DNA of 64,000 nucleotides, from the NCBI GenBank assembly GCA_963759115.1, contig CAVWXT010000001.1, positions 186,001 to 250,000 of the forward strand, read 5' to 3'. Shown here in pieces: positions 1-8,280 of the stretch (positions within the stretch are counted from its first letter, which is position 1; every line of letters starts with the position of its first letter). The notes beneath the pieces are model-generated. The model did no database searches. It saw nothing but the letters and a program-made list of their open reading frames with translations, and was not told where the DNA came from. The stretch is from CAVWXT01 sp963759115. GTDB lineage: Bacteria; Planctomycetota; Planctomycetia; Pirellulales; Thermoguttaceae. The translations under genes were made by a program, and so were the position numbers.

Positions 1-969
1 GTCGGCCACCACGCCGGCCACCCCCGGCACGAGAATCTCCTGCCTGGCGTTGAGCATGTGACAACTGCTGGTGCCCATCACCATGACCATCGTGTCGGGT
101 TCGGCCACGCCGGCCCCCGGCACGCCGGCATGGGCGTCGATGATCGCCGCGCTGACGGGGATGCCCGGCGGCAGCCCCAGCTTCTTCGCCATCACGCGAT
201 CCAGTTCGCCGGCGCACTGGCCGGGCGCGAACAATCGGCCCGGCATCTTGTCGGCCACTACGCGGGCCATCTTCGGGTGCAGGGCCGCGAAGAATGCCGA
301 CGACGGATAGCCTTCGGCGCGGCTCCACATGGCCTTGTAGCCCGCCTGACAGGTCGAGCGGGGCAACTGGGCCGCATCACCGCCGACGAGTTGCCACACG
401 TACCAATCGCCCGCCTCCAGCCAGACTTCCGTCGCGTCGTACACTGCGGGCGCGGCTTCCAGGGTCTCCAACACCTTGGGGAAGAACCACTCCAGGCCAA
501 TGATCCCGCCGTATCGCGCCCGCCACGGCTCCTTGCGGCCGCGGGCCAGTTGGTTGATTCGCTCGGTCTGCGACTTGGCGCCGTGATGCTTCCAGAGCTT
601 CGGCCAGGCGTACTTTTCTTGTTGGAACTCCGGCAATAGGCAAAGCGGCGTGCCGTCGCTGAGGGCCGGCAGCATCGTGCAACTGGTGAAATCGACGCCG
701 ATGCCGATCACCGCCTCACCATCGACGCCCGCAATGCGAAGCGCGCGGCGGGTCGCGCGGGCGGAGCTTTCGACCCAGTCGCCCGGATGCTGCAATGCGA
801 AGTCCGGCGGCAGCGGGCGGTCGCTACCCGGCAACGTCTGCGTAATCTGCCCGTAGCGGTAGGGAACAACCGCCGAGCCCCGCTCGTTCCCCGTCAGATC
901 GACCAGCAGCGCCCGGACCGAAGCCGTGCCGAAGTCCAGGCCCAGGGCTAACGGAGTGGTTCCGCTCAT
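1..969 (-). CDS. araB: Ribulokinase-like FGGY carbohydrate kinase, 3' end outside the window
   Basis: About 323 codons are visible, starting at the ATG at 969; the C-terminus lies beyond position 1. The N-terminus has the FGGY ATPase signature (GLDFGTASVRALLVD). The stretch GGIIGLEWFFPKVLE and the later GTSSCHM are typical of AraB-type L-ribulokinases, which phosphorylate L-ribulose to L-ribulose 5-phosphate in cytoplasmic pentose catabolism. It lies 55 nt downstream of the GH29 fucosidase on the same strand, so the two may be co-transcribed as part of a sugar-use locus. Substrate is inferred from family resemblance; another FGGY pentulose kinase is possible. Confidence 0.85.
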   Translation of the reverse strand, partial: MSGTTPLALGLDFGTASVRALLVDLTGNERGSAVVPYRYGQITQTLPGSDRPLPPDFALQHPGDWVESSARATRRALRIAGVDGEAVIGIGVDFTSCTMLPALSDGTPLCLLPEFQQEKYAWPKLWKHHGAKSQTERINQLARGRKEPWRARYGGIIGLEWFFPKVLETLEAAPAVYDATEVWLEAGDWYVWQLVGGDAAQLPRSTCQAGYKAMWSRAEGYPSSAFFAALHPKMARVVADKMPGRLFAPGQCAGELDRVMAKKLGLPPGIPVSAAIIDAHAGVPGAGVAEPDTMVMVMGTSSCHMLNARQEILVPGVAGVVAD

Positions 970-1024
970 CGCCGAATCCTCCCAGCGAAAGGCTGCTACG
1001 CGCCGGGTTCCCGTTCCCCACGCT

Positions 1025-2473
1025 TCACCGTACCACCTTAACGCGAGCGGGCCCTTCGATGTCGAGCACGATCACCGTGTCGATCGGATCGGGCGCCTCG
1101 GCGGGGACCCCAACGACGGTGGCATTCTCCTGCTGCGAGAACTTCAGGGCATTCGCTGGCGAGGAGAGCAGGGAGGCCATCACGATCTTGTTTTCCAGCT
1201 TGGGGATGACGAGCTTCCCGTCCTCGGGCCAATTGAAGACGTGCAAGTAGAGCCGCGTCTTCCCATCGGCAAGCGGCTTCTGCGTGCAACGTCCCCAGGT
1301 CAGTTTCTCGAAGGGGCTGCCGCTGGTGCCGTAGATCGACTCGCCGTTGACCTTCATCCACGCCCCGATGGCCTCCAGCCGCTCGACGATGGCCGGCGGG
1401 AACTGACCGTCGCCCATCGGGCCGACGTTCATCAGGAAGTTTCCGCCCTTGGAGGCGATGTCGACCAGTTTGCGGATCAGGTCTTCCGGGGATTTCCAGT
1501 CCTGATCGTGCTTGGAGTAGCCCCACGTGTGGTTCATGGTCATGCAGGTTTCCCAATCGGCGCCGAGGCTGGCCTTGGGGATCCCCTGCTCGGGCGTCTC
1601 GAAATCGCCGGCGAACCCGCCCTCCTTGGTCCGGCCGTTCATCATCGAGCCGAAGCCGGTGAACTTGCCCGGCCCGATGCGGCCGCGGTCCACCCGGTTG
1701 TTGATAATCAGATCGGGATCGAGCTTGCGGAGGTAGTCGTAGACCTCCTGTCCGTGCTGATGGTCCCAGGTGTCTTCCCATTCGCCGTCGAACCAGAGCA
1801 CGCCGATCTTGCCGTAGTTGGTCACGAGTTCTTTGAGTTGGTTCTTGAGGAAACCGAAGTAGCGGTCGAACCGGGCGCCTTCGGTCGAGCGGTTCGTCTC
1901 CCAGGGCCGGACCGGCGTGTAGTCGGGGTGGTGCCAGTCCATGATCGAGTAGTACCAGCAGATTTTGATTCCGCCGCGGCGGCAGGCGTCGGCCAATTCC
2001 TTCATGATGTCGCGCTTGAAGGGCGTCGACATCACGTCGTAATCGGTGTACTTCGAGTCGAACAGGCAAAAGCCGTCGTGGTGTTTGGTGGTGATGACGA
2101 TGTACTTCATGCCGGCCTTCTTGGCCAGCGCGACCCATTGATCGGCGTCGAACTTCACGGGGTTGAACTGCTTGACCACCGTTTGGTATTCTTCTTCCGG
2201 GATGTGGGCCCAGTCGCGGATTTGTTCGGCCACCTGCCTTCGCGTGTTCTTCTGGTCTTTCCACTGCCCGCCGAGCGTGGAGTACGCTCCAAAGTGGATG
2301 AACATGCCGAAACGGGCCTCGCGCCACCATTGCAGCCGCGGGTCCAACTGGACCTTGGTCTGGGCGTTCGCGACGGGCGCGACGAGGAACATCGCGGCGG
2401 TGAGAAGAACAAAGATAGCTGCGATCACGAAAGATCGCCTCGGGAGTGGCATGGTCGTTCTCCTGATGGGCAA
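1025..2473 (-). CDS. Secreted alpha-L-fucosidase, GH29
   Basis: 482 aa from the ATG at 2473; an in-frame Met at residue 8 is an equally good start. An N-terminal signal peptide (hydrophobic residues about 16-37, ending ANA) indicates export. The GH29 barrel follows: WWREARFGMFIHFGAYS at about 49-65, HHDGF at 131-135, and LWFDGEW at 226-232, where Asp229 matches the catalytic nucleophile of retaining alpha-L-fucosidases. The C-terminal part looks like the usual beta-sandwich. It probably removes terminal alpha-L-fucose from glycans in the periplasm or outside the cell. It is followed by a ribulokinase gene on the same strand. Confidence 0.9.
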   Translation of the reverse strand: MPIRRTTMPLPRRSFVIAAIFVLLTAAMFLVAPVANAQTKVQLDPRLQWWREARFGMFIHFGAYSTLGGQWKDQKNTRRQVAEQIRDWAHIPEEEYQTVVKQFNPVKFDADQWVALAKKAGMKYIVITTKHHDGFCLFDSKYTDYDVMSTPFKRDIMKELADACRRGGIKICWYYSIMDWHHPDYTPVRPWETNRSTEGARFDRYFGFLKNQLKELVTNYGKIGVLWFDGEWEDTWDHQHGQEVYDYLRKLDPDLIINNRVDRGRIGPGKFTGFGSMMNGRTKEGGFAGDFETPEQGIPKASLGADWETCMTMNHTWGYSKHDQDWKSPEDLIRKLVDIASKGGNFLMNVGPMGDGQFPPAIVERLEAIGAWMKVNGESIYGTSGSPFEKLTWGRCTQKPLADGKTRLYLHVFNWPEDGKLVIPKLENKIVMASLLSSPANALKFSQQENATVVGVPAEAPDPIDTVIVLDIEGPARVKVVR

Positions 2474-2534
2474 GTGGGGGCGGTGGGATTGATGGGGCGC
2501 GATACCACGGACGGGCAGCGGCTCTGAGAACCGC

Positions 2535-3503
2535 TCAAGGTTCCTCCTTCACGTCCTTCACGTCCGGTTTGAAGACCTTGTGGCAGTCCTCGCAGCTCTG
2601 GGTGAGCTTCTCCATGGCCTTGGCGGCCGCGGGTTCGTCGTCGGCGTGAACGGCGGCGTTGACCGCCCCGGCGTTGTCGCGCATGGCCGCGGAGAAACCG
2701 TACCACTGTTTGACTTGTTCGGCGTCCTTCGCCTCCGAAGTGTCGGCCATCGTGCCTTGGGCGATGGCGGCAATGGTGGCGGAGAAGTCGGCCGGGTCCT
2801 TGTCCTTGGCCCGCTTCTTAAAGGCCGGGCCTTTGACGTACCGCTTTAGTTTGGTGTTGATCAGCGGAACCTCTTTCATCAGTTCCGGGAGCGAGGCGAC
2901 CTTCTGCCACTTCAACTCCACGTCGGCCGGGGCCTTGCCCTCGGCGGCTTCCTTCACGGCGGCCACGCCCTTCTTGGCCGACTCGTAGTCCTTCGTGGCG
3001 GCCAGTTGCTGGGCGGCCTTGATCAACGCGCCGGCCTGGGCCTTGTACTTGCTCTCCTGATCGTGCAGCCCGAGGTTCAAGGCGATCACCACCAGCGTAT
3101 TGGCATCATACGCCACCCTGCTGCTCGTCTCGATGATGGCATCCTTGTAGTCCTCCTCCGTGGCCACGATCTTTCCCAGGTCCTTGACGTAGTAATCCAC
3201 CTGCTTGGCCAGGTCCTCGGCCGGTGCGAAGTTAGAAACCTTGGGCGCCGGCGGCAAGGGCGGGGCGTTCTCGATCGCACTCTTGGCCGGTTCGTCCTTC
3301 TTCGCTGCCGGCTCATCCTTCTTCGCCGCCGGGTCGGTCGCTTTGGCTGGTTCCGCGGCGGGCGCCTTCGACTGCGCGGGCTGGCCGGTCGGCTTTTTCT
3401 GCTGAGGCTCCGGAGAACAGCCCGGCAATGCCAGCACGGCAATCATCAGGCAGAGGACGACGAGGGATGCGACGGCCAACAAGAGACGACTTTTCAGCGG
3501 CAC
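2535..3503 (-). CDS. c-type cytochrome lipoprotein
   Basis: 322 aa from a GTG at 3503 with an AAGGAG ribosome site 7 nt upstream; the open frame runs further but those residues look non-coding. The N-terminus is a lipoprotein signal with lipobox LPGC, followed by a low-complexity Pro/Ala/Lys linker. The only haem motif, CEDCH, is near the C-terminus, as in class II (c'/c556-like) cytochromes, so one covalently bound haem on a four-helix domain is likely. A membrane-anchored periplasmic electron carrier is inferred. No redox partner gene is adjacent. Confidence 0.75.
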   Translation of the reverse strand: MPLKSRLLLAVASLVVLCLMIAVLALPGCSPEPQQKKPTGQPAQSKAPAAEPAKATDPAAKKDEPAAKKDEPAKSAIENAPPLPPAPKVSNFAPAEDLAKQVDYYVKDLGKIVATEEDYKDAIIETSSRVAYDANTLVVIALNLGLHDQESKYKAQAGALIKAAQQLAATKDYESAKKGVAAVKEAAEGKAPADVELKWQKVASLPELMKEVPLINTKLKRYVKGPAFKKRAKDKDPADFSATIAAIAQGTMADTSEAKDAEQVKQWYGFSAAMRDNAGAVNAAVHADDEPAAAKAMEKLTQSCEDCHKVFKPDVKDVKEEP

Positions 3504-3620
3504 GGGGTTTCTCCTTGGTTGACAGAAAGCCGCGACCGGCGATCGCGCGGCGGAGCGCGACCATCGGCCGCGGCCTTTTCTCAAACGTACTATCGCTGAT
3601 ACACAAGAGACGGGTTGGGC

Positions 3621-3679
3621 GCCACGGGCAGTTCGTCTGCACGTGACCTCTGCACGGGCAGACAAGCTGCCCGTGGCAC
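3621..3679. repeat. Dispersed palindrome (CACGGGCA/TGCCCGTG)
   Basis: A perfect 8-bp stem with a 7-nt loop lies at 3653-3675, preceded by a degenerate half copy at 3621-3640. The same GGGCAGACAAGCTGCCCGTGG core recurs at about 51070-51093 inside the hydrolase insertion, so this is a dispersed extragenic palindrome, here between the cytochrome and purM genes. Confidence 0.7.
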
Positions 3680-3812
3680 CCGACAATTCCGGCGTATCAG
3701 ACGCAATACGCTTACCTTGGCAGCCCATCGGCCGGTTGTCAAGACTCCCTTCCACTGGCCCCGTGGCCTGTTACAATACGCCCATTGCCCAGAGCGAGGA
3801 CCGCGCAGCACT

Positions 3813-4889
3813 ATGGCCAAAGCTACGTACAAAGATGCGGGCGTCGACCTGGACGTCTACCGCCAGGCGATGGCGAAACTCCCGCGGCTGCTGGCGCGGA
3901 CCTTCTCCCCGCGAGTCATCCCCCTGGACGGCGGGTTTGCCGGGCTCTTTCAGCTCGACTTCAGCAACCATCTCTTCGCCCGGCACTACAAGGACCCGGT
4001 GCTGGTTTCATGCACCGATGGCGTCGGCACCAAGCTGAAGGTGGCCGTGGCGGCCGGCCGGCACGATACGGTGGGCATCGATCTGGTGGCCATGAGCGTC
4101 AACGACGCCCTGTGCTGCGGGGCCGAGCCGCTGTTCTTCCTCGACTACGTGGCCATGCCGAAAGACGATCCGGCCCTGCTGGAGCAGATCGTCGAAGGCA
4201 TCACGGCCGGCTGCATCCAGGCCGACTGCGCCCTGCTGGGCGGCGAAACGGCCATCCTCCCCGACATGTACGCCCCCGGCGATTACGACCTGGCCGGCTT
4301 CTGCGTCGGCGTGGCCGAGAAGGAGCGGGTGATCGACGGCCGGGCGATCGAGCCGGACGACGTGTTGATCGGCGTGGCCTCCACGGGGCTGCACTCGAAC
4401 GGTTTTAGTCTCGCGCGGAAGATCGCCTTCGACATCGCCGGGCACAAGATCGACGACCACGTCGAGGAGCTTGGGACTACGGTGGGCGAGGCCCTGCTCG
4501 TGCCCACGCAAATCTACGTCCGGCCGGTGCGAAAGGTGCTGAGTTACTACCGCGTGAAGAACGTGGTCCACGGCATCGCCCACATCACGGGCGGCGGCCT
4601 GCACGAGAACCTCGAACGGATTCTGCCCGAGGGGATCCAGGTGGTGATCGATCGCAGCAGTTGGCCCGTGCCGCCGGTGTTCACCTGGTTGCAGCGGCTG
4701 GGCGAGGTGGAGCAGGCCGAGATGGACCAGGTGTTCAACATGGGCCTGGGACTCGTGCTGGTGGTCGCTCCGTTCTATGCGGAGAGCATTCGCCACCAAC
4801 TGACCCGCGCAGGATTGAAGAACTGGCAGATCGGGCGAGTTGAGAAGGGGGCAAGGGGCGTGGCGTGGGGAAGCGTCAAGAATTCTTGA
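3813..4889 (+). CDS. purM: Phosphoribosylformylglycinamidine cyclo-ligase (AIR synthetase)
   Basis: 358 aa. The start is the ATG at 3813 (MAKATYKDAGVDLD); the open frame extends upstream through a repeat and is not used. The N-terminal YKDAGVD, then VSCTDGVGTKLKVA, LCCGAEPLFFLDY and LLGGETAILPDMY, are diagnostic PurM motifs that bind ATP and FGAM. The enzyme makes aminoimidazole ribonucleotide in de novo purine synthesis in the cytoplasm. Length fits the family. A TACAAT -10-like hexamer lies about 35 nt upstream. No other pur gene is adjacent. The promoter of the next gene overlaps its stop codon. Confidence 0.95.
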   Translation: MAKATYKDAGVDLDVYRQAMAKLPRLLARTFSPRVIPLDGGFAGLFQLDFSNHLFARHYKDPVLVSCTDGVGTKLKVAVAAGRHDTVGIDLVAMSVNDALCCGAEPLFFLDYVAMPKDDPALLEQIVEGITAGCIQADCALLGGETAILPDMYAPGDYDLAGFCVGVAEKERVIDGRAIEPDDVLIGVASTGLHSNGFSLARKIAFDIAGHKIDDHVEELGTTVGEALLVPTQIYVRPVRKVLSYYRVKNVVHGIAHITGGGLHENLERILPEGIQVVIDRSSWPVPPVFTWLQRLGEVEQAEMDQVFNMGLGLVLVVAPFYAESIRHQLTRAGLKNWQIGRVEKGARGVAWGSVKNS

Positions 4890-4914
4890 GCCGGATGATT
4901 TGAGCGAGTACAAT
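4886..4914 (+). promoter_or_regulatory. Sigma70-type promoter for the UPF0175 gene
   Basis: TTGAGC (4886-4891), a 17-nt spacer and TACAAT (4909-4914). It overlaps the purM stop codon and sits 40 nt upstream of the UPF0175 ATG. Confidence 0.55.
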
Positions 4915-4954
4915 GGGGGATGAGGTTCCACATCTCCGTATGGAGGACTCGCCC

Positions 4955-5206
4955 ATGTCCGAAATCACGCTGTCCATTGCAGACCAATCCCTCATTGCAC
5001 TGAAGCTCTCGCCGCAGCAAGCGGGTGCAGAGTTGCGGTTGGCGGCGGCCGTGAAGTTGTACGAGTTGGGCCGATTATCCTCGGGCGCGGCAGCCCAGTT
5101 GGCCGGCATACCCCGGCCCGTGTTCTTGATGAAACTCGGCGAGTACGGTGTCGACACCTTCCGTTTGAGCAAGGAAGAACTCCAGCAGGAAACGCCCCTT
5201 GCCTGA
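4955..5206 (+). CDS. UPF0175 family protein (antitoxin-like)
   Basis: 83 aa from the ATG at 4955, chosen over 4913 because a TGGAGGA ribosome site lies 7 nt upstream. SPQQAGAELRLAAAVKLYELGRLSSGAAAQLAGIPR contains the UPF0175 helix-turn-helix-like core (written here as two adjoining parts of one helix pair). UPF0175 proteins are commonly encoded upstream of a DUF3368 PIN-like partner, and a remnant of such a partner follows with an 8-nt overlap. The antitoxin is intact while its presumed toxin is not. Function is inferred from family and position. Confidence 0.75.
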   Translation: MSEITLSIADQSLIALKLSPQQAGAELRLAAAVKLYELGRLSSGAAAQLAGIPRPVFLMKLGEYGVDTFRLSKEELQQETPLA

Positions 5207-5300
5207 AGTCATCTGCAACACGTCCCCTCTCCAGTACCTGCACCAACTCGGGTTGCTTCACTTGCTCTCCGTCTTGGCAGACTGGGTCGTATGGTTCTGA
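5199..5300 (+). pseudogene. N-terminal remnant of a DUF3368 PIN-like toxin
   Basis: A TTG-started frame overlaps the UPF0175 stop. It reads VICNTSPLQYLHQLGLLHLL, the usual N-terminus of DUF3368 proteins, then ends after 33 codons. The rest of the PIN fold, with its acidic metal-binding residues, is absent. The next gene, a PDZ-thioredoxin protein, begins inside the last codons, so the toxin was deleted rather than interrupted. Confidence 0.7.
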
Positions 5301-6172
5301 AGTGTTTTTCACCCCGTTCCTTTTTCACGCCGTTCAGTATGCTATCGTATCCCTCTGGCTTTGTTCTTGCTGTACTCGCGCTGAGCATGTGCGGTCGAGA
5401 GTTTGCTCATTCCGCCGAACAAGCGGCACAAGCGGGCATCGGCGTTGCCTTGAAGATTAGAGACGGCAAGGTGTTTGTTGGTGCGGTCTTGCCGAATACC
5501 GCCGCTGCTGAAACCAATGCGATCAAGCCGAACGACCAGATACTTGCAGTTGCCGAGGGCAACAAGGAGCCCGTCGAGGTTGCGGGAATGAACATGGCCA
5601 AGGTCGTTGGCCTTTTGCGCGGCCCGAAGGGGACCGTGGTTCGCCTTACCTTGGTCCCGGCAGGAAGGGGGCAATCGGACGCGCTCGTGGTCAGTATGAC
5701 TCGCGGCGATGTCAAGGAGTTAAATGTCTTCGGTGACGGCAAACTCCTTCCGCCAGGTGCGAGAGCCCCCAACATTAAGTTCACTCGGCTGTCGGACGGG
5801 AAGAAGGGGGAGTTGTCGCAGTACCTGGAAAAGGTTGTCGTTCTGGACGTGTGGGCCTCTTGGTGCAAGCCTTGCGTGCAGAACACACAACGGCTTGAAA
5901 CCCTGAAAACAGAACATCCAGAATGGAACGGGCGGGTAGAATTCCTCGCAGTCAGTGCCGACGAGGATAGTGAAGTTGCCGCTAAGTTGTGTAAGGCGCA
6001 CCAATGGACGAATATTACATGCGTGTGGATGGGCCCGTCCGTACTCAAGGCTTATCATTTAAGCGGGTTGCCAGGGGCGTTAATCATCGACGAAAAGGGC
6101 GTGGTTGTGACCAACGACCTGTCAGACATTCCTGCGGTGTTGAATCGCCTGCTGTCGGGCGATAGCAAGTAA
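5291..6172 (+). CDS. Exported PDZ-thioredoxin fusion (TlpA-like)
   Basis: 293 aa from the ATG at 5291; an alternative start is 5339 (MLSYPSGF), and neither has a clear ribosome site. A signal sequence (residues about 20-42) precedes a PDZ-like domain (about 48-135; GAVLPNTAAAETNAIKPNDQ is PDZ-like). A thioredoxin-fold domain follows with the redox motif WCKPC at 191-195 and a cis-Pro region (SGLPGALII). It is probably a periplasmic thiol-disulphide protein whose PDZ module recruits a client. It begins inside the remnant of a deleted toxin gene and may therefore be read from the UPF0175 promoter. Confidence 0.75.
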   Translation: MVLKCFSPRSFFTPFSMLSYPSGFVLAVLALSMCGREFAHSAEQAAQAGIGVALKIRDGKVFVGAVLPNTAAAETNAIKPNDQILAVAEGNKEPVEVAGMNMAKVVGLLRGPKGTVVRLTLVPAGRGQSDALVVSMTRGDVKELNVFGDGKLLPPGARAPNIKFTRLSDGKKGELSQYLEKVVVLDVWASWCKPCVQNTQRLETLKTEHPEWNGRVEFLAVSADEDSEVAAKLCKAHQWTNITCVWMGPSVLKAYHLSGLPGALIIDEKGVVVTNDLSDIPAVLNRLLSGDSK

Positions 6173-6350
6173 GAAGAAGCAGAAATCGGTCGTCGAAAAG
6201 GCTTTCCTACGGGCCGGCGTCGCAGCGTTAGTCATTGGTCACGAAGCAGGCAGAACCTCGGCCTCCTTGACCACGGGATGCTACTCACCTACATTAGAGT
6301 ATGGTGGAAGCTCATGCTGAGCAGGGGATCGACGCGCGGGAGACCATGCT
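6173..6350. other. Intergenic, nothing recognised
   Basis: 178 nt between the PDZ-thioredoxin gene and the DUF104 antitoxin. ATTAGAGTATGGTGG near 6292-6306 could hold a weak -10 for the antitoxin, but no convincing -35 was seen. Confidence 0.3.
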
Positions 6351-6560
6351 ATGAAGACAATTCAAGCGGTCTACGAGGACGGGGTGTTCCGGCCCATCGG
6401 CCAAGTGGAATTGCCGGAGAAAACGACGGTGGAGTTCGAGCCGCGGGTGCTGGAGTCTCGACAAACCACCGCAATGCTGGAGGCGTTCGAAATCTTGTCA
6501 CAATCCTTCGCTTCAGGACAGACGGATCTGGCCGCCCGACACAACGAGCACCAACCATGA
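6351..6560 (+). CDS. DUF104 family antitoxin
   Basis: 69 aa. MKTIQAVYEDGVFRPIGQVE followed by LPEKTTVEFE is the hallmark of DUF104 (AF2212-like) antitoxins, small proteins that partner PIN-domain toxins. The stop codon overlaps an ATG in the usual ATGA arrangement, but that downstream frame encodes only the first residues of a PIN protein. It is therefore an orphan antitoxin. Confidence 0.8.
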   Translation: MKTIQAVYEDGVFRPIGQVELPEKTTVEFEPRVLESRQTTAMLEAFEILSQSFASGQTDLAARHNEHQP

Positions 6561-6664
6561 ACCTCGTGTTCGTCGACACGGTTGGGCTGATCGGTTTTCG
6601 TTTCCCCTTGCCTCGCCCGACCTACTGTGCCGCGCCCACGGGATGTTCGGCGCGTTGCTGCTGA
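6557..6664 (+). pseudogene. N-terminal remnant of a PIN-domain toxin
   Basis: It starts in an ATGA overlap with the DUF104 gene and reads MNLVFVDTVGLIGF, matching the start of VapC-like PIN toxins including the first catalytic Asp. After about 14 residues homology stops and the frame runs into unrelated sequence, ending at 6664 inside the convergent zinc-finger antitoxin. The toxin is deleted. Confidence 0.65.
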
Positions 6665-6855
6665 ATGCGGTGCATGGCGTCGTCGTCGAAGAACTTCGCG
6701 CCGCAGGACCGACATTTGTAGTGCCGAAGCCTCTTGATCGTCAGCCCGTCGGCGAGGCGGCAGTTTTCGACGACGGAAACCACCTCAGTCTTTCCGCATT
6801 CCACGCACGGAAACGGCTCAGAAATCGGTGCTTCTCTTGGATGAGATGAGGACAT
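6622..6855 (-). CDS. YgiT/MqsA-type zinc-finger antitoxin
   Basis: 77 aa. Two CxxC pairs (CVECGK and CRSCGAKF) form the YgiT-type zinc ribbon found at the N-terminus of MqsA-like antitoxins; no C-terminal HTH is present, so this is the short form. It overlaps the 3' end of the upstream toxin gene by 38 nt, consistent with translational coupling in a toxin-first operon. Confidence 0.75.
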   Translation of the reverse strand: MSSSHPREAPISEPFPCVECGKTEVVSVVENCRLADGLTIKRLRHYKCRSCGAKFFDDDAMHRIQQQRAEHPVGAAQ

Positions 6856-7129
6856 AGAAAACTTCCGCTCCTTCCTTCGTCAAAATCTTTCCCTTCGTGT
6901 AGATGTCGAGGCCGTCGAAGGTCATGCCTTTGATTACGGAAAGCCTCTCTGCTCGCTTGGTATGCGGATTGCGAGAACGGAGAACCTTGAAGATCGTCGG
7001 CGCGTTGAGAATGGACTCGTAAACCAACTCCGGCGTCAGCGCATCGGCAACCATCTCGGTTTCAGCCTTTTCCGTGAACACCACGCGTCTTGCGACAACA
7101 AGCCGCTTTATGCGGATGAAAATGTCCAT
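6818..7129 (-). CDS. DUF4258/MqsR-like putative mRNA interferase toxin
   Basis: 103 aa. The pattern TEMVADALTPELVYESILNA, then R-x-x-N-P-H-T, then LYVIKG-like (LSVIKGMTFDGL), IYTKGKI and FYVLISSK resembles small RelE/BrnT/DUF4258 toxins that precede zinc-ribbon antitoxins. Toxin activity is inferred from its pairing with the YgiT-type gene. A near-consensus promoter ends 18 nt upstream of the ATG. Confidence 0.65.
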   Translation of the reverse strand: MDIFIRIKRLVVARRVVFTEKAETEMVADALTPELVYESILNAPTIFKVLRSRNPHTKRAERLSVIKGMTFDGLDIYTKGKILTKEGAEVFYVLISSKRSTDF

Positions 7130-7146
7130 ACGCCTCGTACTTTGGG

Positions 7147-7175
7147 ATAATACGACAGCCCCCGCAGGATTTCAA
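7147..7175 (-). promoter_or_regulatory. Sigma70-type promoter of the MqsR/MqsA-like operon
   Basis: On the minus strand TTGAAA (7175-7170), a 17-nt spacer and TATTAT (7152-7147), 18 nt before the toxin ATG. It is one of the best sigma70-like sites in the window. Confidence 0.65.
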
Positions 7176-7295
7176 GTCCTCCTCAGGTCTTGCTCGCTCC
7201 GTTTGGAGAATATTGCGGGGCAGAGCCGTTTTTGTTAGCCGTGCCTGTGGCTCAAGCTGGACCTGACGATTCGTCGATGCGACCGTCTGTCTCTC

Positions 7296-7621
7296 TCACC
7301 CGTCCACCACGATTCCTTCGCGGCGGGCGATTTCGAGAATGGGACGGCTTTGATCGGTTTCCCACTCGCGTTCGCCGCACGGGATCGGCTCGACGCGGGA
7401 ATCGGTCGTCGCCCGCAACTCCCAAAGTTTATTGACGAGTTGGCGGTCGGTCGGCGGTTCCAATTCCGGCGCGATCACCACCAAGTCGATGTCGCTCCAC
7501 TCGTCCGCCGTGCCCTTGGCGTGCGAACCGAAGAGAACGGCGCGCGCTGCGCGTGGATGCCCACTTGGGCCAGGGCGCGAAGGTATTGCCGCACGACTAC
7601 GTCAATTGCTTGACTAACCAT
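7296..7621 (-). CDS. MNT-type nucleotidyltransferase domain protein, frameshifted
   Basis: About 108 aa if one frameshift near 7545 is ignored. The first part reads MVSQAIDVVVRQYLRALAQV. After the shift the frame reads AVLFGSHAKGTADEWSDIDL, the GS-x10-DxD signature of minimal nucleotidyltransferases, then VVIAPELEPPTDRQ to the stop. The break lies in a GC-dinucleotide run (CGCGCGC) and equals two extra bases, so sequence error or a slippage mutation are both possible. MNT proteins often pair with HEPN partners; none is adjacent here, but the region is rich in toxin-antitoxin genes. Confidence 0.6.
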
Positions 7622-7837
7622 GATCTTGTTTCCTGTCAGCCGGTACCTCCACCTGCCGTCGAACATCCATCGGCCACGTCTCCGCTACGTTTCCAGTCTA
7701 TTCTACCACGTGCCAACGACTTCGCCCAGCACGCGCGGCGGGCCAAACTGTCGACGGGCTTCGTCACCGGCAACCTCATCGGGTACAATGGGTGGGTGCG
7801 ACCGCGGGCAAAGTGCTCAAACCCCGTTAGGTGCGGA

Positions 7838-8169
7838 ATGCTGCAACGACGCGCCACGCGAATTAGCCGGGAACTGACCCCGGCGGAACAGGAGCGGTTG
7901 ACGGCGTACCGCAGCAAATCGCCGAGGAGTTGCCTGACTTGCAGGCCCGCGACCAGATGCGCAAGGATGCTCGCCGGGAGAGCACCCTGAGCGGCGAGTT
8001 GCGGCGGGCCATCCACGAAAGCGACTTTTCGCTGGCGGAAATCGCTCTACGAGCCGGGATCACACCGATCATGCTGGACGACTTCCTGACCGGCGAGCGT
8101 ACGCTGCGATCCGATGTCATGGATCGGCTGGCCAACACCTTGGGATACGAGCTGAGTCACGCCGAGTGA
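7838..8169 (+). CDS. Small XRE-like helix-turn-helix regulator, frameshifted
   Basis: About 110 aa. The first frame (LTPAEQERLTAYR) joins a second (QQIAEELPDLQARDQMRKDA) at about 7905 if one C is restored in CCGCAGCAA. The C-terminal half ESDFSLAEIALRAGITPIML followed by DDFLTGERTLRSDVMDRLA is a clear HTH. GGTACAATG about 50 nt upstream resembles a -10. It could be an antitoxin-type regulator left from a toxin-antitoxin locus; no partner toxin was recognised. Confidence 0.55.
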
Positions 8170-8280
8170 ATTGGGCGGCGATCCACGCCCGGCGAGTCTG
8201 TTCCCGTCACTGGCGGCATCGGCCCTCGGTCACGAAGTCGGCAGAGCCCCAGGCATCCTTGCCATCCGGAATATCGCGGG

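Noticed and set aside
926..2527. 533-codon plus-strand open frame
   Set aside because: Antisense to the GH29 gene; its residues show no motif and long antisense frames are expected at this GC content.
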